From an uncultured Hyphomicrobiales bacterium (GTDB lineage: Bacteria > Pseudomonadota > Alphaproteobacteria > Rhizobiales > Beijerinckiaceae), in the NCBI GenBank assembly GCA_903847605.1, contig CAINED010000003.1:39001-103000 (forward strand): a DNA stretch of 64,000 bases. The letters run 5' to 3'. Positions 1 through 8,403 of the stretch are shown piece by piece. The notes under the pieces were generated by a model. The model was not told the origin of the DNA, did no database searches, and worked only from the letters and a program-made list of their open reading frames with translations. Position 1 is the first letter of the stretch. Each line of letters opens with the position of its first letter. The translations under genes were made by a program, and so were the position numbers.

Positions 1-594
1 GAGAAAATAAGACGTCTGGGATTGCAGGATCGCGTCACCGTCGAATTGAAGGACTATCGACACATCGACGCCTGGGGTACATTCGACAAGATCGCCTCGA
101 TCGGCATGTTCGAAGCCGTCGGCATCGACAATCACGACACTTATTTTAAGCAGATGCATCGGCTGCTGCGACCGCGTGGACTCTACCTGCATCACTCTAT
201 CGCGCGGCCGGGCAAGCACGACATGAAGAAATTCCGCAAGCAACGCGCGGAGTACAAAGCGCTCACGACTTACATTTTTCCGGGCGGCGAGCTCGATACG
301 GTTGGGATGTCGGCCAATGGCCTCGAACGGCACGGCTTCGAAGTGCATGATGTCGAGGCCTGGCGCGAACACTATCAGCGCACGACGAAACTCTGGACCG
401 ACCGTCTCTATGCCAATCGGGAGAAAGCGGCGACAATGATCGGCTGGCCGAAGACGCGGCTATGGTTGCTCTATCTCGCGGGCTGTTCGCTGTCCTTCGA
501 GCGCAGCGCCGTCGGCATCTTCCAGACGCTCGCCTCCAAACGCGCGAAAGGCGCGAGCGGCCTGCCGCCGACCCGCGCCGATCTTTATTCTTGA
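1..594 (+). CDS. Cyclopropane-fatty-acyl-phospholipid synthase family, C-terminal part (5' truncated)
   Basis: The frame is open from the first base of the window, so the gene begins upstream; about 197 residues are visible. This is the C-terminal half of a SAM-dependent methyltransferase of the CFA/mycolic acid cyclopropane synthase family, which adds a methylene bridge to unsaturated acyl chains of membrane phospholipids. Family hallmarks seen are the segment SIGMFEAVG, the following LLRPRGLYLHHSI strand, the WREHYQRT segment and the late AGCSLSFERS segment carrying a conserved Cys. The N-terminal SAM-binding glycine loop lies outside the window. It ends 12 bases from the convergent L,D-transpeptidase gene. 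Family assignment is firm; the exact product (cyclopropane or another methylated lipid) is not determined. Confidence 0.88.
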   Translation, partial: EKIRRLGLQDRVTVELKDYRHIDAWGTFDKIASIGMFEAVGIDNHDTYFKQMHRLLRPRGLYLHHSIARPGKHDMKKFRKQRAEYKALTTYIFPGGELDTVGMSANGLERHGFEVHDVEAWREHYQRTTKLWTDRLYANREKAATMIGWPKTRLWLLYLAGCSLSFERSAVGIFQTLASKRAKGASGLPPTRADLYS

Positions 595-606
595 GACATC
601 CTTAAA

Positions 607-1173
607 TCAGACCGCCAGAACCGCCGTTCCCACGCTGACCCGGTCGAACAGGTCGACGATATCCTCGTTGTACATGCGGATGCAGCCGAAGGACGCCGCC
701 CGGCCGATCGAGGCGCGCATGGAGCGTGTCGTGCCGTGAATGGCGATCTCGTGACGGTCGAGCGTCAGGGCGCGCGGCCCCATCGGATTGTTTGGCGCGC
801 CGCCGGGAATGACCTGCGGCAGGCCGCGCACATGAGCGCGAACCACGGCCGGCGGCATCCAGGCGGGATTGACGTGCTTGCCATCCACCCGCGCCCAGCC
901 TGCCCAGGCCCGGCCGGACATGCCGACCGCCACGGGATAGGAGATCGCCCGACCCTCGCCGGTAGTCAGGAATAGCTGGCGCTGGCGCAGCGAGATGATG
1001 ATCGTGCCCTGCGGATAGTTGCCCGGCATCGGTACGATCCGCGCCGCCGCCATGGCGGGCGAGCCGGCCAGCGCGACCGCGCCAAGTCCAAGACCCGCTG
1101 TCAGGATTTTCCGCCGGGTCGTGAGCCCCGATTGCGCTTCAAATTCAAAAGTTTCCACAGTCGCATCCCGCAT
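607..1173 (-). CDS. L,D-transpeptidase, YkuD domain, Tat-exported
   Basis: A 188-residue protein that should form 3-3 (L,D) cross-links in peptidoglycan or attach proteins to it, acting in the periplasm. The N-terminus carries a twin-arginine signal (R20-R21 in TTRRKILTAG) followed by a hydrophobic stretch and an AMA-type cleavage site near residue 42. The YkuD domain follows, with the catalytic motif HGT at H146 and the nucleophile Cys164 in SFGCIRM. An NNPMGPRAL segment typical of ErfK/YbiS/YcfS/YnhG proteins lies between them. The length fits the small single-domain rhizobial type. It is convergent with the CFA synthase gene and divergent from the dehydrogenase at 1358. Function is well supported; the cross-linking partner is unknown. 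Confidence 0.92.
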   Translation of the reverse strand: MRDATVETFEFEAQSGLTTRRKILTAGLGLGAVALAGSPAMAAARIVPMPGNYPQGTIIISLRQRQLFLTTGEGRAISYPVAVGMSGRAWAGWARVDGKHVNPAWMPPAVVRAHVRGLPQVIPGGAPNNPMGPRALTLDRHEIAIHGTTRSMRASIGRAASFGCIRMYNEDIVDLFDRVSVGTAVLAV

Positions 1174-1357
1174 GTGCGAACCCCTGCCTACATGTCGAAG
1201 ACGCGCATTCCCTTCCGCTGGCCCAGCCCGGTTCTGCGCAGGCCGCCATCATAGCAACGAACACTGGTGCATGTGTGCCACACTTGGCAAAAAGGTTGGC
1301 TTAAAGGTGAACCGGGTCTTAAACCTCCTGTGAACGAGAGATCATCGGGAGAGCGAG

Positions 1358-2236
1358 ATGCAGGTAGGGCTTGTGGGACTTGGCCGCATGGGCACGGCCA
1401 TGGCGGCGCGGCTGAAGACATTCGGTATCGAGCCGGCGGCCTGGGACATTTCGCAGGATGCCCGCTACCGCGCCCTGGACGCCGGTCTGCGCGTCCTCGC
1501 TCATCCCCGCGCGGTCGCCGAGGCCTCCGAAATCGTCATCACCACGATCACCGAGGACAATGGCGTGCGCATGCTTTTCACCGGCGCGCATGGCTTTCTG
1601 GAAGGCGATGTGAAGGGCAGGCTCTTCATCGAGATGAGCACGCTGCGGCCCGAGACCGTGCGCGGCCTCGCGGGCGTGCTGGGAATGCGCGGCGCGGCGA
1701 TTGTGGACTCGCCTGTTCTTGGCTCCATCCCCACCGTCCTCGAAGGCAAGCTCCTGTCGCTGGCCGGCGGCGACGCCAAGGATATCGAGCGGGCGCGCCC
1801 GCTTCTGGAAAAGTTGACGCGGGCCATCGTCCACCTCGGCGGTGTCGGAGCGGGCCATACGATGAAGCTCGCCGTCAATCTCGTGATGGCGAACTATTTG
1901 CAGGCGCTCGCCGAAGGACTGGCGATGGGTGTCGAGAACGGCTTGCAACTCGACCAGATGCTGGACGTCTTCGCGAACTCGCCACTTGCCAACGGCATTC
2001 TCGCCAACAAGCTGCCGCGTCTGCGCGGCGGGCCGGAAACGATGACGCTGGATCTGAAAACGCTGCGCAAGGATGTGCAATCGGCTTTGGCGACCGGGGC
2101 AGCTTCCGGCGTACCCATGCCGGCGACGGCGGGCGCGCTCGACGCCCTCGCCTCCGCCAATGCGGCAGGCTGGGGCGAGCGCGACATCGGCGAGATTGTC
2201 GCCTTTCTGCGCGAGCAAATGGTGCAGCGCCTCTGA
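1358..2236 (+). CDS. NAD(P)-dependent beta-hydroxyacid dehydrogenase (3-hydroxyisobutyrate dehydrogenase family)
   Basis: 292 residues. The N-terminal Rossmann motif GLGRMG is at residues 7-12. The substrate-binding signature DSPVLGSIPTVLEGK and the catalytic lysine K170 in HTMKLAVN, with N174, identify the beta-hydroxyacid dehydrogenase family (3-hydroxyisobutyrate, tartronate semialdehyde and glyoxylate/succinic semialdehyde reductases). The C-terminal helical domain is complete. A purine-rich GGGAGAGCGAG stretch directly precedes the ATG and serves as ribosome binding site. It lies 112 bases upstream of the ABC binding-protein gene on the same strand, so it may be co-transcribed and act on the imported compound or a product of it; that link is inference. 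The exact substrate cannot be read from sequence. Confidence 0.88.
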   Translation: MQVGLVGLGRMGTAMAARLKTFGIEPAAWDISQDARYRALDAGLRVLAHPRAVAEASEIVITTITEDNGVRMLFTGAHGFLEGDVKGRLFIEMSTLRPETVRGLAGVLGMRGAAIVDSPVLGSIPTVLEGKLLSLAGGDAKDIERARPLLEKLTRAIVHLGGVGAGHTMKLAVNLVMANYLQALAEGLAMGVENGLQLDQMLDVFANSPLANGILANKLPRLRGGPETMTLDLKTLRKDVQSALATGAASGVPMPATAGALDALASANAAGWGERDIGEIVAFLREQMVQRL

Positions 2237-2348
2237 CAATCATGACGCATCGGCGCTCCCTTGCCGCTCTCTTTGCGCTGGTCCATAACTCCTTTCGGAG
2301 GCGGTTGAGGGACTGTCCGCCGCGTGTAGCGAAGTGAGGGAGGATTTC

Positions 2349-3575
2349 ATGTCGGATCGCGAAATTTCGAAGTCGGGCGTCACACGCCGCGGCGCATTGG
2401 CGGGCGGTATCGCAACGGCCGCCGCCGCATCCCTGCCTGCCGCAATCCCCGCCTTGGCGCAGGGGACCGGTCCGATCCGCATCGGCAGCACGCTGGCGCT
2501 GACGGGCCCGCTCGCCCAGACCGGCATCCTGCACAAGATCGTCGGCGACATCTTCATCGATCAGGCGAACAAGTCTGGCGGGTTGCTGGGCCGCAAGGTC
2601 GAATGGGTGCTGCTCGACGACCAGTCGAAGCCCGATGTCACCCGCACGCTCTATGAGCGTCTCCTCACCGTCGACAAGGTCGACTTGTTGATCGGCCCCT
2701 ATGCGACCGGCTCGATCCTCTCGGCCATGGGCGTTGCCCAACGCTACAACAAGATCCTCGTCCACCACACATTCGGCATTCCGTCGCTTGCCAAATACGA
2801 CATGCATATTCCGGCCTGGCCCATCGGCTTCAATCCGGAAAAGACAGTCACCAACCGCGTGATGGATATGCTCGGCAACAAGGTGAAAACGGTCGCTGTT
2901 GTCACCAGCAAGTTCCCATCGGTGCACTTCCTGACAGTCGGCGCGCGCCCTGTCTTCAAGGAGCGCGGCATACAGGAAGTTCTCTTCCTAGAATTCGAAT
3001 TCGGCGCGAAGGATTTCGGCCCGATCGCTGCGCGTGTGAAGGACGCCAATCCCGACCTGCTCTTCATGGGCGCCATCGGTCTGGAAGGAAATCAGCTTCT
3101 CGAGGCGCTCGAGAAACTGAACTGGACGCCGCGCAATCACTTCTACACCTATCCGACGCCAGGTCCGCTCGCCCTGTCGCCCATGGGCAAGGATGCTTTG
3201 TCCTTCACGGCCTACGAGGACTTGCCGCCGTTGAACAAGGCGCCCGGCGCGGCCGAATTCGGCAAACTCTTCACCGATGCCGCCAAGGCCGCGAACAATC
3301 CCTACCCCTTCGTCGAAACACAGACTGCCGCCAGCTACTCGGCCTGGCAGATCCTCTTCCATGCGGCGAAGGAAACCAATTCGCTCGACGACAGGAAGAT
3401 GGCGGACTTCCTGAAGAAGAACGGCGCACCGACCATCATCGGCAAGGTTCGTTTCGACGGTCCGAACAACTACGGCGAAGACATGATGCGCATCAAGCAG
3501 GTGCAGAACCAGAAATGGGTCATCGTCTATCCCGACGAATTCAAGACCCCGGGTTCGCAGTTGATCATCAAGTAA
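2349..3575 (+). CDS. Liv-type ABC transporter substrate-binding protein, Tat signal
   Basis: Periplasmic ligand-binding protein of the branched-chain amino acid/amide (HAAT) importer class, 408 residues. I chose the ATG at 2349 rather than the GTG at 2334 because GGGAGGA lies 5-10 bases before it. The N-terminus has a twin-arginine motif (VTRRGALAGG) and an Ala-rich segment ending ALAQG, so it is probably exported folded. The mature part starts PIRIGSTLALTGPLAQTG, the standard first strand of type I periplasmic binding proteins. It is followed directly by the permease and ATPase genes of the same importer. Ligands in this family range from Leu/Ile/Val to amides, urea and aromatic acids; the ligand here is unknown. 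Confidence 0.93.
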   Translation: MSDREISKSGVTRRGALAGGIATAAAASLPAAIPALAQGTGPIRIGSTLALTGPLAQTGILHKIVGDIFIDQANKSGGLLGRKVEWVLLDDQSKPDVTRTLYERLLTVDKVDLLIGPYATGSILSAMGVAQRYNKILVHHTFGIPSLAKYDMHIPAWPIGFNPEKTVTNRVMDMLGNKVKTVAVVTSKFPSVHFLTVGARPVFKERGIQEVLFLEFEFGAKDFGPIAARVKDANPDLLFMGAIGLEGNQLLEALEKLNWTPRNHFYTYPTPGPLALSPMGKDALSFTAYEDLPPLNKAPGAAEFGKLFTDAAKAANNPYPFVETQTAASYSAWQILFHAAKETNSLDDRKMADFLKKNGAPTIIGKVRFDGPNNYGEDMMRIKQVQNQKWVIVYPDEFKTPGSQLIIK

Positions 3576-3599
3576 TCTGCTGCACTCCGGGTTTCAGTC

Positions 3600-4451
3600 A
3601 TGATCAGCGCAACCCTGCTCGGGCAATCCGTGCTGTCGGGGTTTTTCGCCGGCTGCCTCTACGCCCTGCTCGGGCTGGGGCTGACGCTGACATGGCGCTA
3701 CCTCAAGGTGATCAACCTGGCGCACTTCGCCTTCGTGCTGATCGCCGCCTATCTGACCTTCCAGCTGGTGGGAAAAAACGGGCTGAACCCGCTGCTCGTG
3801 GCCGTGATCCTCATTCCCGTTTTCTTCCTCGCAGGCGTCGCGCAGCAAGCGTTGATCGAACATTACAAGGTCAACGAATTCGCCTCGATCATCCTGACCT
3901 TTGGATTCGCGATGATCGCAGAGGCAGGATTGCAATGGATATGGTCGGCCGACTACCAGAAACTTGAAGCCCATTACATGCGCGGCTCGCTGCAGGTTGC
4001 CGGCCTCTTCCTGCCGATCTCCGACATCGTCATGTCGCTCGTCGCCATCTCGCTTTGCGTCATGGTCTGGGCAGCGATGCGCTACACGTGGCTCGGCAAA
4101 GCCCTGCGCGCGAGCCTCGACAATCCCGGCATCGCCGCAGCCTTCGGCGTGCCGAACCGCAAGCTCTCCTATCTCGTCGCCGGCGCAAGCGGCGCATCGA
4201 CGGCCATTGGCGGCATATTCGTCGCCCTGCTTTCGACGCTCGCGCCGAGCCAGATTTTTTCATGGCTCGGGGTGGTTTTCGCCGCGGCGCTGCTCGGCGG
4301 CCTCGGCAGTCCGATTGGCATTCTGGCAGCGGGCATCCTGCTGGGCGTGAGCGAGCACGTGACGATGGCAATCACCGCGCCGTCCTGGGCGCCTGTCGTG
4401 CCTTTCACCCTTTTGATGGTGATCCTGTTGCTCTGGCCGGAGCGCATCTGA
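3600..4451 (+). CDS. Liv-type ABC transporter permease (LivH-like)
   Basis: Integral membrane permease of 283 residues with about eight hydrophobic segments, forming half of the translocation channel. LivH features include the start LLGQSVLSGFFAGCLYALLGLGLTLTWRYLK as a first membrane segment, NLAHFAFVLIAAY in the second, and the EAA-like cytoplasmic loop around ALRASLDNPGIAAAFGV, where the ATPase docks. It begins 24 bases after the binding-protein gene. One base separates its stop from the ATG of the fused permease-ATPase gene, so translation is almost certainly coupled. Regulation should follow the operon as a whole. Confidence 0.93.
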   Translation: MISATLLGQSVLSGFFAGCLYALLGLGLTLTWRYLKVINLAHFAFVLIAAYLTFQLVGKNGLNPLLVAVILIPVFFLAGVAQQALIEHYKVNEFASIILTFGFAMIAEAGLQWIWSADYQKLEAHYMRGSLQVAGLFLPISDIVMSLVAISLCVMVWAAMRYTWLGKALRASLDNPGIAAAFGVPNRKLSYLVAGASGASTAIGGIFVALLSTLAPSQIFSWLGVVFAAALLGGLGSPIGILAAGILLGVSEHVTMAITAPSWAPVVPFTLLMVILLLWPERI

Positions 4452-4452
4452 C

Positions 4453-6234
4453 ATGGGCGCGCAGACTGCAAGGCTTCGCCGGGACTGGTCGCCCTACGCC
4501 ATAGCCATCGCATTTATCGGCTTTGCGCTGCTGCCGGCGTTCAAGCCGCCGGCATTCGTGGAATCCTTTCTCTATCTGCTCTTTTTCTGGATCGCGCTGG
4601 CAACCTCATGGGCGATCTTCAGCGGTTTCACCGGCTATGTTTCGTTTGGCCATGGCGCATTCTATGGCGCGGGCGTCTATACGCTCGCGAACGTGGCATC
4701 GCATTATTCCTTCTGGTGGGGATTGATTGCGGCAGGCCTCGTCTCGGCGACGCTCGGCGTCGCCATCGCCGCTATCGTCTTTCGCACGCGATTGCGCGGC
4801 GAACTCTTCGCGTTGCTGACACTGGCGCTCGCCATTGTGCTGGCGACGATCATCCTGAACACGCCTGTTGACGGCGGCCCCGGCCTTTATCTCATTGGCG
4901 TCAGCCTGCCGAATTTCTACGGCTCGCCCGCATCGACGCTCTATTTGCTCATCATGTGCGTCGGTATGATGTCGCTGGCGACGGCCTGGTTCGTGCAACA
5001 GTCGAAACTGGGACGCGGCCTCTTCGCCATCAGCGACGACGAGGACGTCGCCGAGATTTTGGGCGTCCCGACCTATGCCTACAAGCTCATCGCCTGCGGC
5101 ATTTCCTCAGCGCTCGCAGGGATCGCCGGCGGCATACACGCGGTCTTCGTGAACTATGTGACGGTCAGCGGCACCTTTAATCTGGAAGTGCCGCTGTTCG
5201 TGCTGCTGATGAGCGTACTCGGCGGCGCCCGCTCGTGGATTGGTCCGGCCATCGGCGCGGTCTTCATCACGCTGCTGAACAATCTTTTCGTCAGCGGCGA
5301 CTATGCATTGCTGATCCGCATCGGCATCGGGCTCACGCTGGTCCTGACGACGCTCTACATGCCCGAAGGCATCGTTGGCCTGTTCCATACATCCTGGCGT
5401 CGAAAAGCCCTGCCGCTGACCGGCTCACAAACGCCTTCCGGGCATGCAGATGCACCCCTTGCCGCAAGCATTGCGCCGGCTCGGCAATACCAGCCGACAG
5501 GCGAAACACTGGTCCGCCTTGAGGATATCAGCCTCGCCTTCAAGGGCGTGCGCGCGCTCGATGGCGTGAACATGGAAGTGCGCAAGGGCGAGATCCTCGG
5601 ACTTGTCGGCCCCAACGGCTCGGGCAAGTCGACGCTCATCAATGTGATGAGCGGTTTCTACAAGCCCGATGGCGGGCGCATCTTCCTCTCCGGCGAGAAT
5701 ATCACCGCGCTTTCAGGCCATCTCGTCGCGCGCAACGGCATCGCGCGCACATTCCAGATTCCCCGGCCCTTCGGCCGCATGAGCGTGCTCGATAACGTCA
5801 TCGTCGCCGCGATGTTTGGTAGCGAACAATTGCCTGAGCGAGCGGCCCGCGAACGCGCCATGCATTATCTCGGCTTCGTCGGCCTTGATACGCGCGCGCA
5901 TGCGCTGCCGTCCGATCTCAATCTGCATCAGCGCAAGTTTCTCGAACTCGCGCGCGCGCTCGCCTCGGGCGCGAAACTCGTGATGCTGGATGAAGTTCTG
6001 GCCGGCCTCACGCCGTCGGAAATCACCAGCGCCATCGCCATGGTTCGCCGCATTCACAGCGCTGATACGACCATCGTCTTCGTCGAGCACAACATGCGCG
6101 CGGTCATGGAACTGACCCATCGTCTTGTCGTCATCAATCAGGGCAAGGTCATCGCAGAGGGCGATCCGCGCAAGGTGATGCAGGACGCCGCCGTCGTCGC
6201 TGCCTATCTGGGGACGTCCGATGCTGAAGATTGA
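4453..6234 (+). CDS. Fused Liv-type permease and ATPase (LivM-LivG)
   Basis: A 593-residue fusion. Residues 1 to about 315 are a LivM-type permease with hydrophobic helices and the loop FAISDDEDVAEILGVPTYAYK that contacts the ATPase. A linker rich in Pro, Ala and Ser (about 315-350) joins it to a LivG-type ATPase domain. That domain has Walker A GPNGSGKST near residue 385, Q-loop FQIPRPFG and Walker B VMLDEVLAGLTP. The ABC signature reads LNLHQRK instead of LSxGQ, a variant also seen in other LivG-type ATPases. The stop overlaps the start of the LivF-like gene by 14 bases. The fusion fixes permease and ATPase in 1:1 ratio. No frameshift or internal stop is present, so it is a real fusion. Confidence 0.93.
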   Translation: MGAQTARLRRDWSPYAIAIAFIGFALLPAFKPPAFVESFLYLLFFWIALATSWAIFSGFTGYVSFGHGAFYGAGVYTLANVASHYSFWWGLIAAGLVSATLGVAIAAIVFRTRLRGELFALLTLALAIVLATIILNTPVDGGPGLYLIGVSLPNFYGSPASTLYLLIMCVGMMSLATAWFVQQSKLGRGLFAISDDEDVAEILGVPTYAYKLIACGISSALAGIAGGIHAVFVNYVTVSGTFNLEVPLFVLLMSVLGGARSWIGPAIGAVFITLLNNLFVSGDYALLIRIGIGLTLVLTTLYMPEGIVGLFHTSWRRKALPLTGSQTPSGHADAPLAASIAPARQYQPTGETLVRLEDISLAFKGVRALDGVNMEVRKGEILGLVGPNGSGKSTLINVMSGFYKPDGGRIFLSGENITALSGHLVARNGIARTFQIPRPFGRMSVLDNVIVAAMFGSEQLPERAARERAMHYLGFVGLDTRAHALPSDLNLHQRKFLELARALASGAKLVMLDEVLAGLTPSEITSAIAMVRRIHSADTTIVFVEHNMRAVMELTHRLVVINQGKVIAEGDPRKVMQDAAVVAAYLGTSDAED

Positions 6235-6931
6235 AAATCTCCACGTCGGCTATGGCGACGCGACGGCGCTTAGCGATGTGTCGCTGCATCTCGACAAGGG
6301 CGAACTCGCCTGCATGATCGGTCCCAATGGCGCGGGCAAGACGACGCTCGTCAACGCGATCGCGCGCCTGCTGCCGATCCGTTCCGGCTCCATCGCGATC
6401 GAGGGCCGCGATGTATCCAGGCTGACGCCACAAGAGTTATGCGATTACGGCGTAGCCATTATTCCCGAGGGCCGCCGTCTCTTCACCTCGATGACGGTGG
6501 AAGAAAATCTCGAGATCGGTTGCTATCGCCCGGCGGCGCGCGGCCTGAAGCAGCAATCGCTCGCGCGCATTTATGAAATGTTCCCGGTGCTCGGTGAAAG
6601 GCGCTGGCAGCTTGCCGGCACGCTCTCCGGAGGCCAGCAGCAGATGGTTGCCATCGGCCGCGCGCTCATGGCGCAGCCGAAATTGCTGCTGATCGACGAG
6701 CCCTCGCTTGGCCTCGCCCCGGTCATCATCAAACAGGTGTTCGAGACGATTTCAGCGATTCACGCATCGGGTGTTTCGATCCTGCTCATCGAGCAGAATG
6801 CTTCGAAGGCGCTCGCCGTTGCACAGCGCGCCTATGTGCTGGATTGCGGCTCCATCATCGCGCAGGGCACGCCGCAAGAATTACGCCAGCGCAGCGAGAT
6901 CGATGCGGCCTATTTCGGGGCGGGAAATTAG
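6221..6931 (+). CDS. Liv-type ABC transporter ATP-binding protein (LivF-like)
   Basis: Second ATPase of the importer, 236 residues, the usual LivF length. Walker A GPNGAGKT is at residues 34-41, the signature LSGGQ at 135-139 and Walker B LLLIDEP ending with E160. It overlaps the end of the fused permease-ATPase gene, so it is the last member of the operon running from 2349. It should form a heterodimer with the LivG domain of the fusion and drive uptake from the binding protein. After its stop the composition becomes AT-rich, marking the end of the operon. Confidence 0.94.
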   Translation: MLKIENLHVGYGDATALSDVSLHLDKGELACMIGPNGAGKTTLVNAIARLLPIRSGSIAIEGRDVSRLTPQELCDYGVAIIPEGRRLFTSMTVEENLEIGCYRPAARGLKQQSLARIYEMFPVLGERRWQLAGTLSGGQQQMVAIGRALMAQPKLLLIDEPSLGLAPVIIKQVFETISAIHASGVSILLIEQNASKALAVAQRAYVLDCGSIIAQGTPQELRQRSEIDAAYFGAGN

Positions 6932-7117
6932 TGCGAAATTCCACCTTCTCGGTGAATTGCCAGGGGCCATCGGGAAACCGCATTGCGCGGTACTCGGGAA
7001 GCATTGCACGTGATCGGATTCAACAAAAATTCCGCGACTAAACTATTCGAACTATTCCGACGGTTGAATGTAAGCTAATATAATGATTGGAAAATCTCGG
7101 TCAGCCGGTCCAGTCGA

Positions 7118-7933
7118 ATGTTTGGTCAGCATACCCTTGATGCAGAGCTTGGTAGCACCTTCAAGAAGCAGGGATGGGTTGTACTTGATAATTTGTTTTG
7201 TGAAGAGGCGTTGAACGCACTTGATCGCACGAGTCTGCAATTTTGGGAACAGGGTGACATTCGTCTGAAGAAAGAATCTCCAGGTTGGGGGCAGCGTCCA
7301 GCCAATGAACTTCCAGAAGGGGTTCAAGCCAGTGGTTTGTTCCGTGAAGATAAGCGGGTCATATTGCGCCGTTTGTTTGGCAGCAGTGTCGACAACCTAA
7401 AAAAGGGCCTCGAACCACAATACACTTACTCGTTCCCAACCATCGGAGCCCAAGGACTAGGGTTGCACATTGATGGAGACGTCGGTGGCGGAGTGGTAAC
7501 TGTGATGGAAGGTTTGATAGGAGTGCTATTGCACGATGTTTCGGACGCTGATCAGGGCGCCTTTCACCTCATTCCCGAATCCCACAGAAAAAACTTGGAG
7601 TTCCTGCGTAAGCACCGTCGTATGCCGCTAGTCGAGGCTTTTCGGGCGATAGATCAACTATATCCTGATACGTCGCAAGTGACGACTTTCACCGGACGAC
7701 GCGGTCAAGCCATTGTGTGCCATCCATTGCTGAACCATGGGGCCGGGGCAAATCTGGGCACGTCAGTTCGCCGAATGGCCTTCGTACGGGTTAATGCTAG
7801 GATGCTTAACGAGAGCAATAACCCGACTCCGAAGAAGGATTCGTTCACCGCTTTAGAGCTATTGCGCCAAGATTCATACTATAGAAGCCGAGCCAATGCG
7901 CCGTTCAGGATTGCATTGGGCTGTCTTCGATAA
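7118..7933 (+). CDS. Phytanoyl-CoA dioxygenase (PhyH)-like Fe(II)/2-oxoglutarate oxygenase
   Basis: 271 residues, visibly AT-richer and with different codon use from its neighbours. It has the double-stranded beta-helix oxygenase features: HxD at H117-D119 in GLHIDGD, a distal His in HPLLNHGAG (H207) and an Arg about 11 residues later (R218 or R219) that would bind 2-oxoglutarate. The segment DQGAFHLIPESHR matches the family's GxxxxxPGSH strand. Such enzymes hydroxylate fatty acyl-CoAs, small metabolites or natural-product intermediates. The substrate is unknown. The gene stands alone, with a 186-base AT-rich leader and no obvious partner. Composition suggests horizontal acquisition. Family assignment is good; function is inference. 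Confidence 0.72.
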   Translation: MFGQHTLDAELGSTFKKQGWVVLDNLFCEEALNALDRTSLQFWEQGDIRLKKESPGWGQRPANELPEGVQASGLFREDKRVILRRLFGSSVDNLKKGLEPQYTYSFPTIGAQGLGLHIDGDVGGGVVTVMEGLIGVLLHDVSDADQGAFHLIPESHRKNLEFLRKHRRMPLVEAFRAIDQLYPDTSQVTTFTGRRGQAIVCHPLLNHGAGANLGTSVRRMAFVRVNARMLNESNNPTPKKDSFTALELLRQDSYYRSRANAPFRIALGCLR

Positions 7934-8009
7934 ACCCACTGAATTTCGGTGGAATTGAATGATCGAAATCAGGCGTCAGTAGTGCAAGCATCTGCAAAAG
8001 CGCGGCGAT

Positions 8010-8372
8010 TTACCTTGACCAAACCATCCCCAAAAGCGTGGGCACATAAAACGACAATACGATCAGCCCAACGCCCGCGCCGGCGATGACGAGGCCGCGC
8101 GTGATGCTCGATGAAAGTTCGCCACGCACGAAGGAAACGGCGGCCGCCCCTGCATAGGGACCGATGCGTCCAACCAGCTTGTTGCGCACGAAATCGCTTT
8201 TGATCTTCGCGATGGCGGTTTCGACATAGGCCTTGCTCTGGTCGGCCATGTCGCTGGCGAGCGCGCGATCGAAAATCTTGCGCGCGGCGACGAAAGCGGC
8301 GGCATAGCCGAGGCCGAACAGGATCAGGCCGATTCCGGCCAGCGCGACGAGAATGGCAAGCGCAATGCTCAT
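8010..8372 (-). CDS. Small membrane protein of unknown function
   Basis: A 120-residue protein with one hydrophobic segment at about residues 3-30 and another at about 88-115, separated by a charged helical region containing RKIFDRALASDMADQSKAYVETA. I do not recognise a family. A good ribosome binding site (AAGGAGGCAGGA) lies directly before the ATG, which supports translation. It starts 31 bases after the stop of the MFS transporter gene on the same strand, so the two may be co-transcribed. A topology with the middle region on one face of the inner membrane is likely. Confidence 0.7.
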   Translation of the reverse strand: MSIALAILVALAGIGLILFGLGYAAAFVAARKIFDRALASDMADQSKAYVETAIAKIKSDFVRNKLVGRIGPYAGAAAVSFVRGELSSSITRGLVIAGAGVGLIVLSFYVPTLLGMVWSR

Positions 8373-8403
8373 TCCTGCCTCCTTGAGATATCACACGCAG
8401 ATA

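Noticed and set aside
1174..1357. Possible small gene in the gap between L,D-transpeptidase and dehydrogenase
   Set aside because: Short frames without a ribosome binding site; more likely the two divergent promoters.
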